64,000 nt of DNA from Flavisolibacter ginsengisoli DSM 18119 (GCF_900129295.1 NZ_FQUU01000017.1:31561-95560), one strand, 5' to 3'. Shown: positions 7,828 to 15,915, numbered from the stretch's first letter. Notes: generated by a model from the letters alone, not told the origin. Made by a program: numbers and translations.

Positions 7828-8817
7828 TTATGCCGGGAATTGAACAATAAAATTACTGCCTTGGGGTTGATTATCTTTCAACAGTATAGTGGCATCGTGA
7901 TCAGCTGCAATTTTTTTACAGAGGTACAATCCCAGTCCTGTGCCCTGGGTTCTTCTTGTCTGCTCGCTGCCAATGCGGTAAAACTTTTCAAATACATTCT
8001 TCTTTTCATCATCAGCAATGCCGGGACCTTCATCCCTTACCTGCAGCCTGATGTTGCCATCCTCCCGGGCCAGTTCCACGTAAATAGGTTTATCGCGGGC
8101 AGAATATTTATTGGCATTTTCCAACAGGTTGCTTACCAGCAGCTTTAACAGCAGTGGATCACCCGCCATCTCCACTTCTTCCTCAATAGCTGTATGCACA
8201 GGCCTGTCGGGGTAGCGGTTGGAAAACTGGTGCACCATATCATGGGTCAATGCAGAAAAGTTGATATCATCTTTTGATAACTTATATGAGTTGCCATCCA
8301 ACTGCGAGGAGATGAGTATGTTGTTGATCAGTGTGTCAAGGCGCAGTGTTTCCTGCAAGGTCATATGCAGGAGTTTATTCTTTTTCAGTTCATCAAGCTG
8401 GTATTTGAGCAAGGTTTCCAGGTTGAGCCGGGAAACAGCTATGGGTGTCTTTAATTCATGGGTGACTGCCATTACAAAATTCTGCTGCTGCAACTGGAGG
8501 CGAAACTGCCTGCGCACAGACCTATATATATAAACAGCACCGATCAGTATCAGCAATAAAAAGGTGCTGCCTTCTCCTATGAATTTCGAGACGGCTCTTT
8601 TGCGTTCGAGTTCTATTTTTTGCAATTCGGCCTGGAAGAAGGGCGCATTTTTGTAATGGGTGACCAGGTGTTGTTTTTGTAAAAGATAGATCTCTTCATT
8701 TTGTTTTTGAAGTGAGAGTGCCCACCAAAGCAATGCGGCTATGATATATACCAGCAGCACCCAGTAGATAACAGTGGTAATTTGCAGTTTGCGTTTGCTT
8801 TCATCGGCCATGGTCAT
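7828..8817 (-). CDS. Membrane sensor histidine kinase
   Basis: A 329-residue kinase with two membrane helices (about 13-35 and 84-99) and a small periplasmic sensor of about 45 residues between them. There is no HAMP or PAS domain. The H box VTHELKTPI puts the phosphorylated histidine at H120. The N box is LLENANKYS, with DEGPGIA as G1 and GTGLGLYL as G2. The ATG overlaps the TGA of gldH by one base (TGATG); a second ATG two codons later is possible. The partner regulator follows directly. Confidence 0.92.
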   Translation of the reverse strand: MTMADESKRKLQITTVIYWVLLVYIIAALLWWALSLQKQNEEIYLLQKQHLVTHYKNAPFFQAELQKIELERKRAVSKFIGEGSTFLLLILIGAVYIYRSVRRQFRLQLQQQNFVMAVTHELKTPIAVSRLNLETLLKYQLDELKKNKLLHMTLQETLRLDTLINNILISSQLDGNSYKLSKDDINFSALTHDMVHQFSNRYPDRPVHTAIEEEVEMAGDPLLLKLLVSNLLENANKYSARDKPIYVELAREDGNIRLQVRDEGPGIADDEKKNVFEKFYRIGSEQTRRTQGTGLGLYLCKKIAADHDATILLKDNQPQGSNFIVQFPA

Positions 8818-9311
8818 CAGGGTTTCTTTTCCAGCCGCAGGCCTACATCCATTACCTGTTGCAGTGGATCTTCACGCATGATATGCTCTAAAGTAAAGAT
8901 GTATTCACCTTTATGCTGGAAATATAGCTTTTGATTTTGCGGCGTAATAGCGATGCGGTGCTCATATATATCATCCATGGCACTACCCAGCCAACCTTTT
9001 TCTTTTGTCGCCAGCGGTAGTTCGTACTGCACTTTTTGGGCAGGACTATTAGGTGCCTTGGTGTACAGGTTCAGCCATATATTATTAAAATTATAGCGGT
9101 CATTATGCCGTATAATGATATATACCTGGTAAGGTACCGTAGTATCTGTAATGGTGAATCTGAACTGGGGCTTGAACCTGCTATCCCAGGCATGGTTGGG
9201 AATGGGCACTGTCTTTTCATAGAGGTCTATGGAGGTGCAGGATGAAATTGAAAAAAGAGCCACCAGTAGTGGCACTATTAAAAAGGAACGCATCATTTTT
9301 TGGGAGAACAT
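8817..9311 (-). CDS. gldH: Gliding motility lipoprotein GldH
   Basis: A 164-residue lipoprotein with signal sequence and lipobox SISSC (acylated C25). The mature part fits GldH: VPIPNHAWDS, then the strand pattern PYQVYIIIRHNDRYNFNNIWLNLYT, KEKGWLGSAMDDIYEH and DVGLRLEKKP at the C-terminus. GldH is an outer-membrane-associated lipoprotein required for gliding in Flavobacterium and is widespread in Bacteroidota, including non-gliding species. It lies between yicC (36 bp upstream) and the overlapping histidine kinase. The ATG at 9311 or the MM six codons later could be the start. Confidence 0.85.
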   Translation of the reverse strand: MFSQKMMRSFLIVPLLVALFSISSCTSIDLYEKTVPIPNHAWDSRFKPQFRFTITDTTVPYQVYIIIRHNDRYNFNNIWLNLYTKAPNSPAQKVQYELPLATKEKGWLGSAMDDIYEHRIAITPQNQKLYFQHKGEYIFTLEHIMREDPLQQVMDVGLRLEKKP

Positions 9312-9347
9312 GTTACAAATCTAAATGCTTTCTATAATGGGCAGTAA

Positions 9348-10223
9348 TCATAATACATTCAACACCTGTTCTTTTGCTTTTTCAAGCTCGTCTTTCATCA
9401 ACACCACGCATTTCTGGATGGTGGAGTCGTAGGCCTTGGCGCCGGTGGTATTGATCTCGCGACCGATCTCCTGCAGGATGAAGGAAAGTTTTTTGCCCTT
9501 GGATTCTTCGGGTTCATTCATAACGGCATAAAAGTAGTCGCAATGGTTGCGCAGTCGCACCTGCTCTTCACTGATGTCTATCTTCTCTATATAATAGATG
9601 ATCTCCTGTTCCAGCCGGTTGCCATCATAATTCTCTTTTCCCACATTCTCTTCAAGCAGCTTGGTGATGCCTTCCTTGATCTTTACCTGGCGCAGGGGTT
9701 CCAGCTTTTCTACTTCCGATTGTTGCACAAGGATATTATCTATGCGCAGTTGCAGGTCTTTTTGTAAGGATTTGCCTTCTTCAACGCGGTGAGCATTGAG
9801 GTCATCTATGGCGGCTACGATGGCGGTAGTGAATTGTTTCCATTCTTCATCGTTCAACGTTTCACTGGTAGGGGTGATCACTTCAGGGAGTTTGATAAGT
9901 GTGGCCAGGATACCTTCCGTATCCAGTCCCAATTCTTTGGAAAGGGCAGCCAGTGGTTTGTAATACGCTTTTGCCAGGTCCGTATTAATGGTAACAGGTT
10001 TTGCATTTCCTGTTTCTTTCAGGTTGATGGAACAATCAACTGTTCCGCGGCCCAGCTTCTCGGAAAGTATCTTGCGGATATCAAATTCGAATGGTTTGAG
10101 AAAGGCCGGCATTTTCAGTTGCAGGTCAAATTGTTTTCCATTGAGGGACTTGATGTCGATTAAAAAGGTCTTGTCACCAACAGCTTGTTCCGCTCTTCCA
10201 AAACCGGTCATTGATTTTAACAT
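9348..10223 (-). CDS. yicC: YicC/YloC family endoribonuclease
   Basis: A 291-residue protein with the family's N-terminal signature MLKSMTGFGRAE and its C-terminal signature GKKLSFILQEIGREINTTGAKAYD. The middle is alpha-helical with many charged residues. YicC/YloC proteins form ring-like oligomers and cut single-stranded RNA; E. coli YicC has been linked to small-RNA turnover. The length is normal. It heads the minus-strand cluster yicC, gldH, kinase, regulator. Confidence 0.92.
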   Translation of the reverse strand: MLKSMTGFGRAEQAVGDKTFLIDIKSLNGKQFDLQLKMPAFLKPFEFDIRKILSEKLGRGTVDCSINLKETGNAKPVTINTDLAKAYYKPLAALSKELGLDTEGILATLIKLPEVITPTSETLNDEEWKQFTTAIVAAIDDLNAHRVEEGKSLQKDLQLRIDNILVQQSEVEKLEPLRQVKIKEGITKLLEENVGKENYDGNRLEQEIIYYIEKIDISEEQVRLRNHCDYFYAVMNEPEESKGKKLSFILQEIGREINTTGAKAYDSTIQKCVVLMKDELEKAKEQVLNVL

Positions 10224-10301
10224 GCAGTATTTTTTTATGAAGAAAGTAAAGTTATTTTAATTGAAAGTACGCATCTATCCTGTATTGTAAATACTATAAA
10301 C

Positions 10302-10326
10302 AAAAAGCCCCGCGGAAGGCGGAGCT
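10302..10326 (-). terminator. Intrinsic terminator on the minus strand with no gene before it
   Basis: Read on the minus strand, AGCTCCGC (10326-10319) pairs with GCGGGGCT (10313-10306), seven of eight pairs, with a five-base loop, followed by TTTTTG. On the plus strand there is no T run, so it can only end minus-strand transcripts. No minus-strand gene ends here; see the proposed small transcript. Confidence 0.65.
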
Positions 10327-10440
10327 AATATGTAGATGGGTTAGTAAGTAAGGGAATAAAATTCCCAACACAATATTAAAAAGATTTTTCTCTAACTAAA
10401 AAATTTTAGTGTAAAAATTATTCACATTTTTTTTATGCTT
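10302..10440 (-). ncRNA. Possible small RNA upstream of yicC
   Basis: A terminator without a matching gene lies at 10302-10326. Just upstream on the same strand is a perfect hairpin, GGGAAT/ATTCCC with a TTT loop (10352-10366), in an A/T-rich stretch up to about 10440. Together they look like the 3' half of a small transcript. No promoter match is clear and no RNA family was recognised, so the 5' end is a guess. Confidence 0.22.
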
Positions 10441-10593
10441 TTGTGGATTGCCCCGGCTTGCAATGGCCTTTTGCAGGCGCATTTTCAATGAATGGTGAAT
10501 ACTATTTCTTTCAACTTAATGTAATGGTAAAATCATGCAATCCCCTGAGATGCACTGTTCATCAATGTTTCAGCCGATCACGATTTTTTAATA

Positions 10594-10851
10594 ATGAAAT
10601 TGCATACACCTGCATTTGGTGTTGCCATCAATAAAATACATGGAATAAACAACGAAGAGAATGGGCTGAAAGGAGAAAATTATTTTTTATTTTCTTCACT
10701 CTTTTTTTTGAAAAAGGGAACGGATGGTAATGAAATTTATCAAAAGGAAGCTCCGGCAGGTTATAGATGGCAAGGGTATTTTTCACCCATTCCCTATTTC
10801 TATGAAGAAGCATCTATTCATTGGGATGATGAGGTGAAGAAAAAACTATGA
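10594..10851 (+). CDS. Hypothetical protein, doubtful
   Basis: An open frame of 85 codons in a 740-bp stretch (10224-10963) that otherwise has no gene. The second half (EAPAGYRWQGYFSPIPYFYE and on) has a plausible amino-acid mix; the first half is A/T-rich and could be chance. No family, signal peptide or ribosome-binding site is recognised. It could be the remnant of a larger gene. The rest of the stretch shows only the terminator and hairpin near 10300-10366 and the lpxD promoter. Confidence 0.22.
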   Translation: MKLHTPAFGVAINKIHGINNEENGLKGENYFLFSSLFFLKKGTDGNEIYQKEAPAGYRWQGYFSPIPYFYEEASIHWDDEVKKKL

Positions 10852-10941
10852 TGATTTTCATCCAAAGTATGGAAATGAAATGGAGCTGGCAGGGTAAAGT
10901 TTGTTTACTGTTCCAGGGTCTTTCTGAAGTGTCAGTAGCCC

Positions 10942-10949
10942 TACCTTTG
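10942..10949 (+). promoter_or_regulatory. Bacteroidota -7 promoter element before lpxD
   Basis: TACCTTTG matches the Bacteroidota -7 consensus TAnnTTTG and lies 14 bp before the ATG at 10964. A -33 TTG at the usual distance is not evident. The leader would be only about seven bases. Confidence 0.5.
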
Positions 10950-10963
10950 TCAAAATTTATTGC

Positions 10964-11917
10964 ATGCGTTTTGAAAAACCTGTACCCCTAACAACAATCG
11001 CCAGTTTAATTGGCGCAGAAATAGTTGGTACATCATCAGGGATGGTAAGGGGTATCAATGAGATCCATAAAGTGGAAGAAGGAGACCTGGTTTTTGTTGA
11101 TCATCCTAAATATTATGCTACATGCATCAACTCTGCAGCTACGTATATTATTATTAATACGCCCACAGAGTTTCCTCCAGGTAAATCTTTGCTGATTGTG
11201 GATGAACCATTTGAAGCTTACCAGAAAATCGTGCAACATTTCAGGCCATTTGAACCGGTGGTGAAAGCCATCAGTGATTCAGCTACCGTAGGCGCAACCT
11301 CTGTTATTATGCATGGTGCCGTGATAGGTAACCATGTGACCATAGGGGAGCATTGCGTTATTCATCCCAATGTAGTGATCATGGATCATTGCGTGCTTGG
11401 TGATCATGTCATTATCCAGGCCGGTACTGTCATTGGAAGTGATGCGTTTTATTATAATAAGAAAACTAACAGGGAGATCTATTTTAAAAAGATGCTGAGT
11501 GGTGGCAGGGTAGTGATAGAAGACTATGTAGAGATAGGTGCCAACTGCACTATTGACCGGGGTGTGAGTTCGGATACAATATTGGGTGCAGGTACCAAGC
11601 TGGATAATCTTGTGCATATAGGTCATGATACCGTAACGGGTAAGAATTGTTTATTTGCGGCCCAGGTAGGCGTGGCTGGTGCTGTGACCATGGAAGATGA
11701 GGTGATCATGTGGGGCCAGGTTGGGGTGAATAAAACTATTACTATAGGTAAGGGTGCAGAGGTGTTTGGACAAAGTGGCGTGGTATCAAGCATTGAAGGT
11801 GGAAAGAGATACTGGGGTACACCTGCGGAAGATTATACAAAAAAGCGAAAGGAAGTAGCCTGGATAAAAAGGATACCGGAGTTGTGGGAGAAGGTGATGG
11901 GAATGTCGGATAGGTAA
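10964..11917 (+). CDS. lpxD: LpxD-like UDP-acylglucosamine N-acyltransferase
   Basis: A 317-residue protein with an N-terminal uridine-binding-type domain (FEKPVPLTTIASLIGAEIVG) and then hexapeptide repeats forming a left-handed beta helix from about residue 105 (SATVGATSVIMHGAVIGNHV and on). LVHIGHDT (216-223) matches the region of the catalytic histidine, probably H221. LpxD adds the second acyl chain in lipid A synthesis. Bacteroidota often carry a second, divergent LpxD-like gene outside the lpx cluster, and no other lpx gene is nearby, so this may be that paralog. Confidence 0.8.
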   Translation: MRFEKPVPLTTIASLIGAEIVGTSSGMVRGINEIHKVEEGDLVFVDHPKYYATCINSAATYIIINTPTEFPPGKSLLIVDEPFEAYQKIVQHFRPFEPVVKAISDSATVGATSVIMHGAVIGNHVTIGEHCVIHPNVVIMDHCVLGDHVIIQAGTVIGSDAFYYNKKTNREIYFKKMLSGGRVVIEDYVEIGANCTIDRGVSSDTILGAGTKLDNLVHIGHDTVTGKNCLFAAQVGVAGAVTMEDEVIMWGQVGVNKTITIGKGAEVFGQSGVVSSIEGGKRYWGTPAEDYTKKRKEVAWIKRIPELWEKVMGMSDR

Positions 11918-11959
11918 TAAGAGAGAGAACTAAGATTGGTAGGATTGGAGATGATTTTT

Positions 11960-12290
11960 GAGGAGGAGGGAGAGAGGGTTGAAAGGTTGAAAGGTTGAAA
12001 GTTGAAAAGTTGAAAGGTTGATAAGGGATTGAATATCGAATATCGAACAAGGAATGTCGAATGAAGAAGGGGAAGAGAAGTTGAAAGGTTGAAAAGTTGA
12101 AAGGTTGATAAGGATCCACCTACGCTAAAGCTATGGCGGACGAGGGAAAAAGAGAACCGCAGAATTTCGAACAAGGAATTTCGAATGATGAAGGAGAGAG
12201 GTAGAAAGGTTGAAAAAGGGGAAGAGAGGTTGAAAGGTTGAAAGGTTGAAAAGTTGATAAGTTGGAAGAGTACTTCAAATATCGAAGGCT
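11960..12290. repeat. Word-repeat island
   Basis: Gene-free between lpxD and the next gene (11918-12401). Runs built from GGTTGAAA, AGTTGAAA and GTTGATAAG occupy 11978-12023, 12079-12113 and 12198-12268. Between them lie words such as GAATATCGAACAAGGAAT and AATTTCGAACAAGGAATT (12030-12062 and 12162-12188). The units are 8-9 bp and degenerate. Open frames across it on the minus strand (LSTFQLFN-type peptides) are products of the repeat. Confidence 0.85.
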
Positions 12291-12401
12291 TGGGTGGAAT
12301 ACTTTCTATAGCGATTATTTCTTAGGTCATTAAAGAAGAATACGCATGTACTACTCAATTAATAATGAATCATTGAATATATCCCAATAGTGGGATTTTT
12401 T

Positions 12402-12599
12402 ATGAAAGCAAAATATACGATACTGCTGATAGCATTTGGGTTTTGCCTGGGATATGTGGGCGAGCAAATGCGTTTGATGCACTGGCAGGGATGGAATATT
12501 ATTTCTTTAATGGCTACGATTCTAAAAGTAGTCGGCGTTCTTTGGTTTGCTTTTAAGATACTGAGCTATGATGGTTTCAGGCGCTTTATGGAAAAATAA
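12402..12599 (+). CDS. Small two-helix membrane protein
   Basis: A 65-residue protein starting at ATG 12402 (MKAKYTILLIAFG); four codons upstream in frame are open but less likely. It has two membrane helices (about 5-22 and 34-53) joined by GEQMRLMHWQGWN. The helix-MHWxGW-helix layout resembles the N-terminal membrane hairpin of GldL-type proteins, but it is too short for GldL and the likeness is only a pattern. The function is unknown. Confidence 0.55.
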   Translation: MKAKYTILLIAFGFCLGYVGEQMRLMHWQGWNIISLMATILKVVGVLWFAFKILSYDGFRRFMEK

Positions 12600-12623
12600 T
12601 TACCGTCATTTATAACACTGATA

Positions 12624-13556
12624 CTATTGCTCTATTTTAATCTTGCCTGGAGCCTGTTCATAAAATTCGGGCTGTACCAATATATAGCGTACCAATGCGT
12701 ATTCCTTTTTGATCATATCACGAATTCTCTCAATAGCTTCATTGATATCAGAGGTATCAAGGTTTTCATGAAAAGCAACAACGATCATTAATACGATCTC
12801 TTCGGGCGATTGGTAAGTGGATAAAATATGCAGCACTTTTTTCACATGAGGATCCTTTTCAATAAGCGCAGTGATCCTGGCCTGTGTATCAGGTGCTATA
12901 CCTTCACCCATTAAAAGACTCCGCGATTCACGGGCAAGGATCAATGAAACAGCCACTAACAGGAGGCCAACGGTAACTGTAGCTATACCATCCAGGTAGG
13001 GTAGCTGGTAGCGATGCCCGAAGTAAACTGCTGCCAGTACAACCAGCAAACCAATCACCGCAGCACCATCTTCAAATAGTATGGTAAAACTGGTGGGGTC
13101 CTTACTGCGGTGAATGGCAGACCACATGGTTTCTTCTTTATGCTGTTTATTGAATTCTTTAAAAGCAATGAAAAGTGAACTGCCTTCGAATACAATTGAG
13201 ATGATTAATACTACGTAACTCCAGGTAGGATCGCCCAGCGGTTCGGGATGGCGGATATGCTGGTATCCCTGGTAGATAGAGATGCCACCTCCCAGGCCAA
13301 ATATGAGCAATGCCACAATAAAGGACCAGAAGTATAACTCTTTCCCATATCCGAATGGACGAAGGGCATCGGCAGGCTTTTTACTTAGCCTGATGCCATA
13401 TAACAGTAACAATTCATTTATAGTATCAACTACCGAGTGCACTCCTTCGGCAATCATGGCCGAACTGTTGCTGATGGAGCCTGCAATGAACTTGGTGATA
13501 GCAATAAGTATGTTGGCTGCCAGTGCACTGTAAATAGACTTTTTAGATTTAGTCAT
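12624..13556 (-). CDS. Cation diffusion facilitator transporter
   Basis: A 310-residue membrane protein with the CDF fold: helix 1 SIYSALAANILIAITKFIAG, then helix 2 with the metal motif AEGVHSVVDTINE (H and D four residues apart), and a second site in helix 5, FEDGAAVIG. The C-terminal cytoplasmic domain (from about residue 215) is the usual dimerisation domain. SKDPTSFTILFEDGAAVIG resembles the SLC30A9-like branch. CDF proteins export Zn2+, Mn2+ or Fe2+ against protons; the ion here is not determined. The 334 bp upstream (13557-13890) hold no gene or repeat that I recognise. Confidence 0.88.
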   Translation of the reverse strand: MTKSKKSIYSALAANILIAITKFIAGSISNSSAMIAEGVHSVVDTINELLLLYGIRLSKKPADALRPFGYGKELYFWSFIVALLIFGLGGGISIYQGYQHIRHPEPLGDPTWSYVVLIISIVFEGSSLFIAFKEFNKQHKEETMWSAIHRSKDPTSFTILFEDGAAVIGLLVVLAAVYFGHRYQLPYLDGIATVTVGLLLVAVSLILARESRSLLMGEGIAPDTQARITALIEKDPHVKKVLHILSTYQSPEEIVLMIVVAFHENLDTSDINEAIERIRDMIKKEYALVRYILVQPEFYEQAPGKIKIEQ

Positions 13557-13890
13557 AGTTCGATGGAGAGCATTGCAAATAATATTCCCTGTTAATGATG
13601 GGCTTTAATTACAGTTGAAAAAATACCAGGCATTTTTTGTAACCTTTTTGGTAGCTGGCTGCTCTATTCTAAAAATGGGTCATACAGCATTGGTAATGAA
13701 GAAGAATAAGTAAGATTTCAATTATTCATTTGCCCTGTATTTATAATTCGGTACCTAAGAATGACAGCGTATTAATGGTATGCGGAATCATTTAGGTTCA
13801 ACGCTGCCGCCAGAAATCTGTCTTAAGTAAAGTAATTTTAAGTTACCTGCTGCGGGGAAACAGGCCATTTTAATTGTTCAATAATAAAAA

Positions 13891-14559
13891 ATGCACATGC
13901 AAATGCTTCTCACATCCGGCCAGGATTCCGGTGAACAAGTTCTGATCCGGTCAATTATTGACGGGGAGACTGATTTGTTTGCTGAATTGATCAGGAAAAA
14001 TAACGCGGGACTTTATAAAGTGGCAAGAAGTTATGGATTCAATCACCAGGATGCACAGGACCTGATGCAGGAAACCTATATCAGTGCCTACACAAAATTA
14101 GCCCAATTTGAAGGGCGCTCGTCTTTTAAGACATGGATCACCCGGATACTGATCCATAAATGCCTGTATAAAAAAACGTATGGTGCTTATAAAAGAGAGA
14201 GCAGCCAACCAGAGATCCAGGAAAATGCCCAGCCTATGCATTTAAACACAGTTTCCCCCGAGAAAGATCTTATGCGCAAAGAATTTGGAAGGGTGGTGGC
14301 TTATCACCTGGAACATTTGCCACTCATTTATAAAACCGTATTTATATTACGAGAGGTGGAAGGTTTTTCTGTGGCTGAAACCGCTGAACTTTTAGACATT
14401 TCGGCTGTTAGTGTAAAAGTGAGACTTAACAGGGCCAAAACAGTACTACAAAAAAGGCTGGAAGAAAGTTATAGTACAGCAGATATTTTTGAATTTAACC
14501 TGGTGTATTGTGACTGTATGGTCAATAAGGTTATGGAACAAATAAGGAATATTAAATAA
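13891..14559 (+). CDS. ECF-type RNA polymerase sigma factor
   Basis: A 222-residue sigma70-family protein. Region 2 runs from about 30 to 95 (LFAELIRKNNAGLYKVARSYG, DAQDLMQETYISAYTKLAQF, FKTWITRILIHKC) and region 4 from about 145 to 190 (HLPLIYKTVFILREVEGFSVAETAELL, SVKVRLNRAKTVLQKRL). About 30 extra residues follow region 4. No membrane anti-sigma gene is adjacent; a 71-residue gene follows after 5 bp and may be cotranscribed. The target promoters are unknown. Confidence 0.93.
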   Translation: MHMQMLLTSGQDSGEQVLIRSIIDGETDLFAELIRKNNAGLYKVARSYGFNHQDAQDLMQETYISAYTKLAQFEGRSSFKTWITRILIHKCLYKKTYGAYKRESSQPEIQENAQPMHLNTVSPEKDLMRKEFGRVVAYHLEHLPLIYKTVFILREVEGFSVAETAELLDISAVSVKVRLNRAKTVLQKRLEESYSTADIFEFNLVYCDCMVNKVMEQIRNIK

Positions 14560-14564
14560 TTGCC

Positions 14565-14780
14565 ATGGAAGAAATACAATTATCCCAAACAAGGGTGTTA
14601 GTCAATGACCGGTCGGTGCTTAAAATGAAATTGTTCACTGAGTCAACGCACAGCCTTGTAGAAACAAAGGTGAATGAATGGCTTCAGCATCATAGTGTTA
14701 CGATAGCGCACATTGGACAATCGCAAAGTGAAAAAGGAGGTAAGTTCTTATTTACTATATCACTGTTCTATTACCCTTAA
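14565..14780 (+). CDS. Small protein cotranscribed with ECF sigma factor
   Basis: A 71-residue soluble protein starting 5 bp after the sigma gene. The pattern KMKLFTES...LVETKVNEWLQHHSVTIAHIGQSQS...FTISLFYYP (one helix between beta strands) resembles the small Cse60-type (DUF2758) proteins; this is a pattern judgement and not an established match. It has no membrane helix, so it is not a classical anti-sigma factor, but the tight spacing suggests a linked role. Confidence 0.6.
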   Translation: MEEIQLSQTRVLVNDRSVLKMKLFTESTHSLVETKVNEWLQHHSVTIAHIGQSQSEKGGKFLFTISLFYYP

Positions 14781-14791
14781 TTGAAAAGTGC

Positions 14792-14983
14792 TTAATCTTC
14801 CGTTTTCTTAGTGTCATCTCTTTGGCCCCTGCGCTCTTCCCTTTCAAAGTTTTTAGGAATGGGTTCATGTTCATGCCCATTCATATCCTCTACTTCTTCA
14901 GGGTTGAAGGTATTTACGGCACCCATGCCCTCTGCTGGTGACTGTTCATTTGTAGAAGCGGGATTGTATATCTTTTCTTTCAT
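14792..14983 (-). CDS. Small hydrophilic disordered protein
   Basis: A 63-residue protein, very rich in Glu, Asp, Asn, Pro and Lys and without hydrophobic core residues, so it is predicted to be disordered. It converges on the sigma-factor operon with an 11-bp gap. It resembles in composition the four small proteins at 60697-62024. Such proteins are common near stress regulons of Bacteroidota; no function is known. Confidence 0.5.
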   Translation of the reverse strand: MKEKIYNPASTNEQSPAEGMGAVNTFNPEEVEDMNGHEHEPIPKNFEREERRGQRDDTKKTED

Positions 14984-15009
14984 ACTAATATTTATTATTA
15001 CAGGTGAAA

Positions 15010-15038
15010 AACCTGTGCCAACTTATAGGCCACAGGTT
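15010..15038. promoter_or_regulatory. Hairpin between divergent genes
   Basis: AACCTGTG (15010-15017) and CACAGGTT (15031-15038) form a perfect 8-bp inverted repeat between the disordered-protein gene (minus) and the rhodanese gene (plus). On the minus strand the second arm is followed by TTTTC, so it may be a 5' leader hairpin for the minus-strand gene. Its role is not known. Confidence 0.35.
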
Positions 15039-15085
15039 CGCAAATTTTAACGGTGCCTCAGCATTATCCTCATTAATTTTAGGCA

Positions 15086-15535
15086 ATGAAATCATCACGG
15101 CCTTTCTATACATTGATCTTGTCCCTGGCATTCATTATTATTTCCATTACTGGTTTTGCCCAAAAGCCTGTGAACTGGACCCCGGATCATGTTATGCAGC
15201 CATCTGAACTGGCCCAAAAGTTAAATGACAGTTCAACCGCCTTGCCAGTAATAATCAGTGTAGGTCCGGGTGCACTAATACCTCATTCCATAGTAGTGGG
15301 ACCGGTACAGGAGGAGGAAAACCTGGCCAAGCTGACCAACCAGCTAAAAGGACTGGACAGGAAAAAGGAAGTAGTGGTCTATTGTGGTTGCTGTCCTTAT
15401 GAGCATTGCCCAAATGTGCGCCCTGCAGTGGCCTTATTGAAGGAACTTAAATTCACTAATTATAAATTGCTGGACCTGCCACATAATATGAAAACAGACT
15501 GGCTGGACAAAGGTTATCCGCGGGTGAAACTATAA
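15086..15535 (+). CDS. Secreted rhodanese-like protein
   Basis: A 149-residue protein with a signal peptide (LILSLAFIIISITGFAQ) and a rhodanese-like fold: VIISVG near the start, then VVVYCGCCPYEHCPNVRPA, in which the first cysteine of the CGCC cluster takes the place of the catalytic cysteine, and ending with LLDLPHNMKTDWLDKGYP. The loop has four cysteines in ten residues, more than a normal rhodanese, so redox or metal binding is possible instead of sulfur transfer. It acts in the periplasm. Confidence 0.75.
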   Translation: MKSSRPFYTLILSLAFIIISITGFAQKPVNWTPDHVMQPSELAQKLNDSSTALPVIISVGPGALIPHSIVVGPVQEEENLAKLTNQLKGLDRKKEVVVYCGCCPYEHCPNVRPAVALLKELKFTNYKLLDLPHNMKTDWLDKGYPRVKL

Positions 15536-15537
15536 TG

Positions 15538-15915
15538 CTAATGTGACTGCTCCTTCATCCTGACAATAGTGATTTTGGATTGATCATCTCCTGTGATGAT
15601 CATCGAGTCACTGGTAATGGCTTCCATAGAATAATTACGAATACCTCTTTTGGAAAAAATGGTATCGCCTACCAGTAAGTAATTGATGGTATCAGCGTCT
15701 TTTTTTGAACCTGCAGCCCGATGCACTGTTGTATCATTAATAAAAGAAAGGTATCTTTTAGTAGTATCCGTTCGGGCATTATACAAAGCCACTTCTTTTC
15801 CCGAAGAATCTTTTCCTTTCAATAAAATGATTTGCCACCTTCCCAGCAAGGAATCATTTTTTTTATGCAGGCAACCTGCCAGGAACAGGAGCACTAACAG
15901 GTAAACAGGCTTCAT
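15538..15915 (-). CDS. Small lipoprotein, lipocalin-like
   Basis: A 125-residue lipoprotein with a short signal sequence and lipobox LAGC (C15). The mature part starts SLLGRWQIILLKGKD, a typical beginning of lipocalin-like domains (GxW motif), followed by beta strands with Thr/Ser/Asp-rich turns. It converges with the rhodanese gene with two bases between the stops. The ligand is unknown. Confidence 0.65.
   Translation of the reverse strand: MKPVYLLVLLFLAGCLHKKNDSLLGRWQIILLKGKDSSGKEVALYNARTDTTKRYLSFINDTTVHRAAGSKKDADTINYLLVGDTIFSKRGIRNYSMEAITSDSMIITGDDQSKITIVRMKEQSH

Noticed and set aside
11742..12174. Two long open frames on the minus strand opposite the lpxD end and the word-repeat island
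   Set aside because: Their peptides (LSTFQLFNLSTS-type) are direct translations of GTTGAAA repeats, and they overlap lpxD; no coding evidence.
11978..12268. CRISPR array
   Set aside because: The repeat words are 8-9 bp and contiguous without unique spacers.
14811..15207. Open frames on the plus strand opposite and after the 63-residue gene
   Set aside because: They overlap the better-supported disordered gene or the rhodanese gene in other frames.
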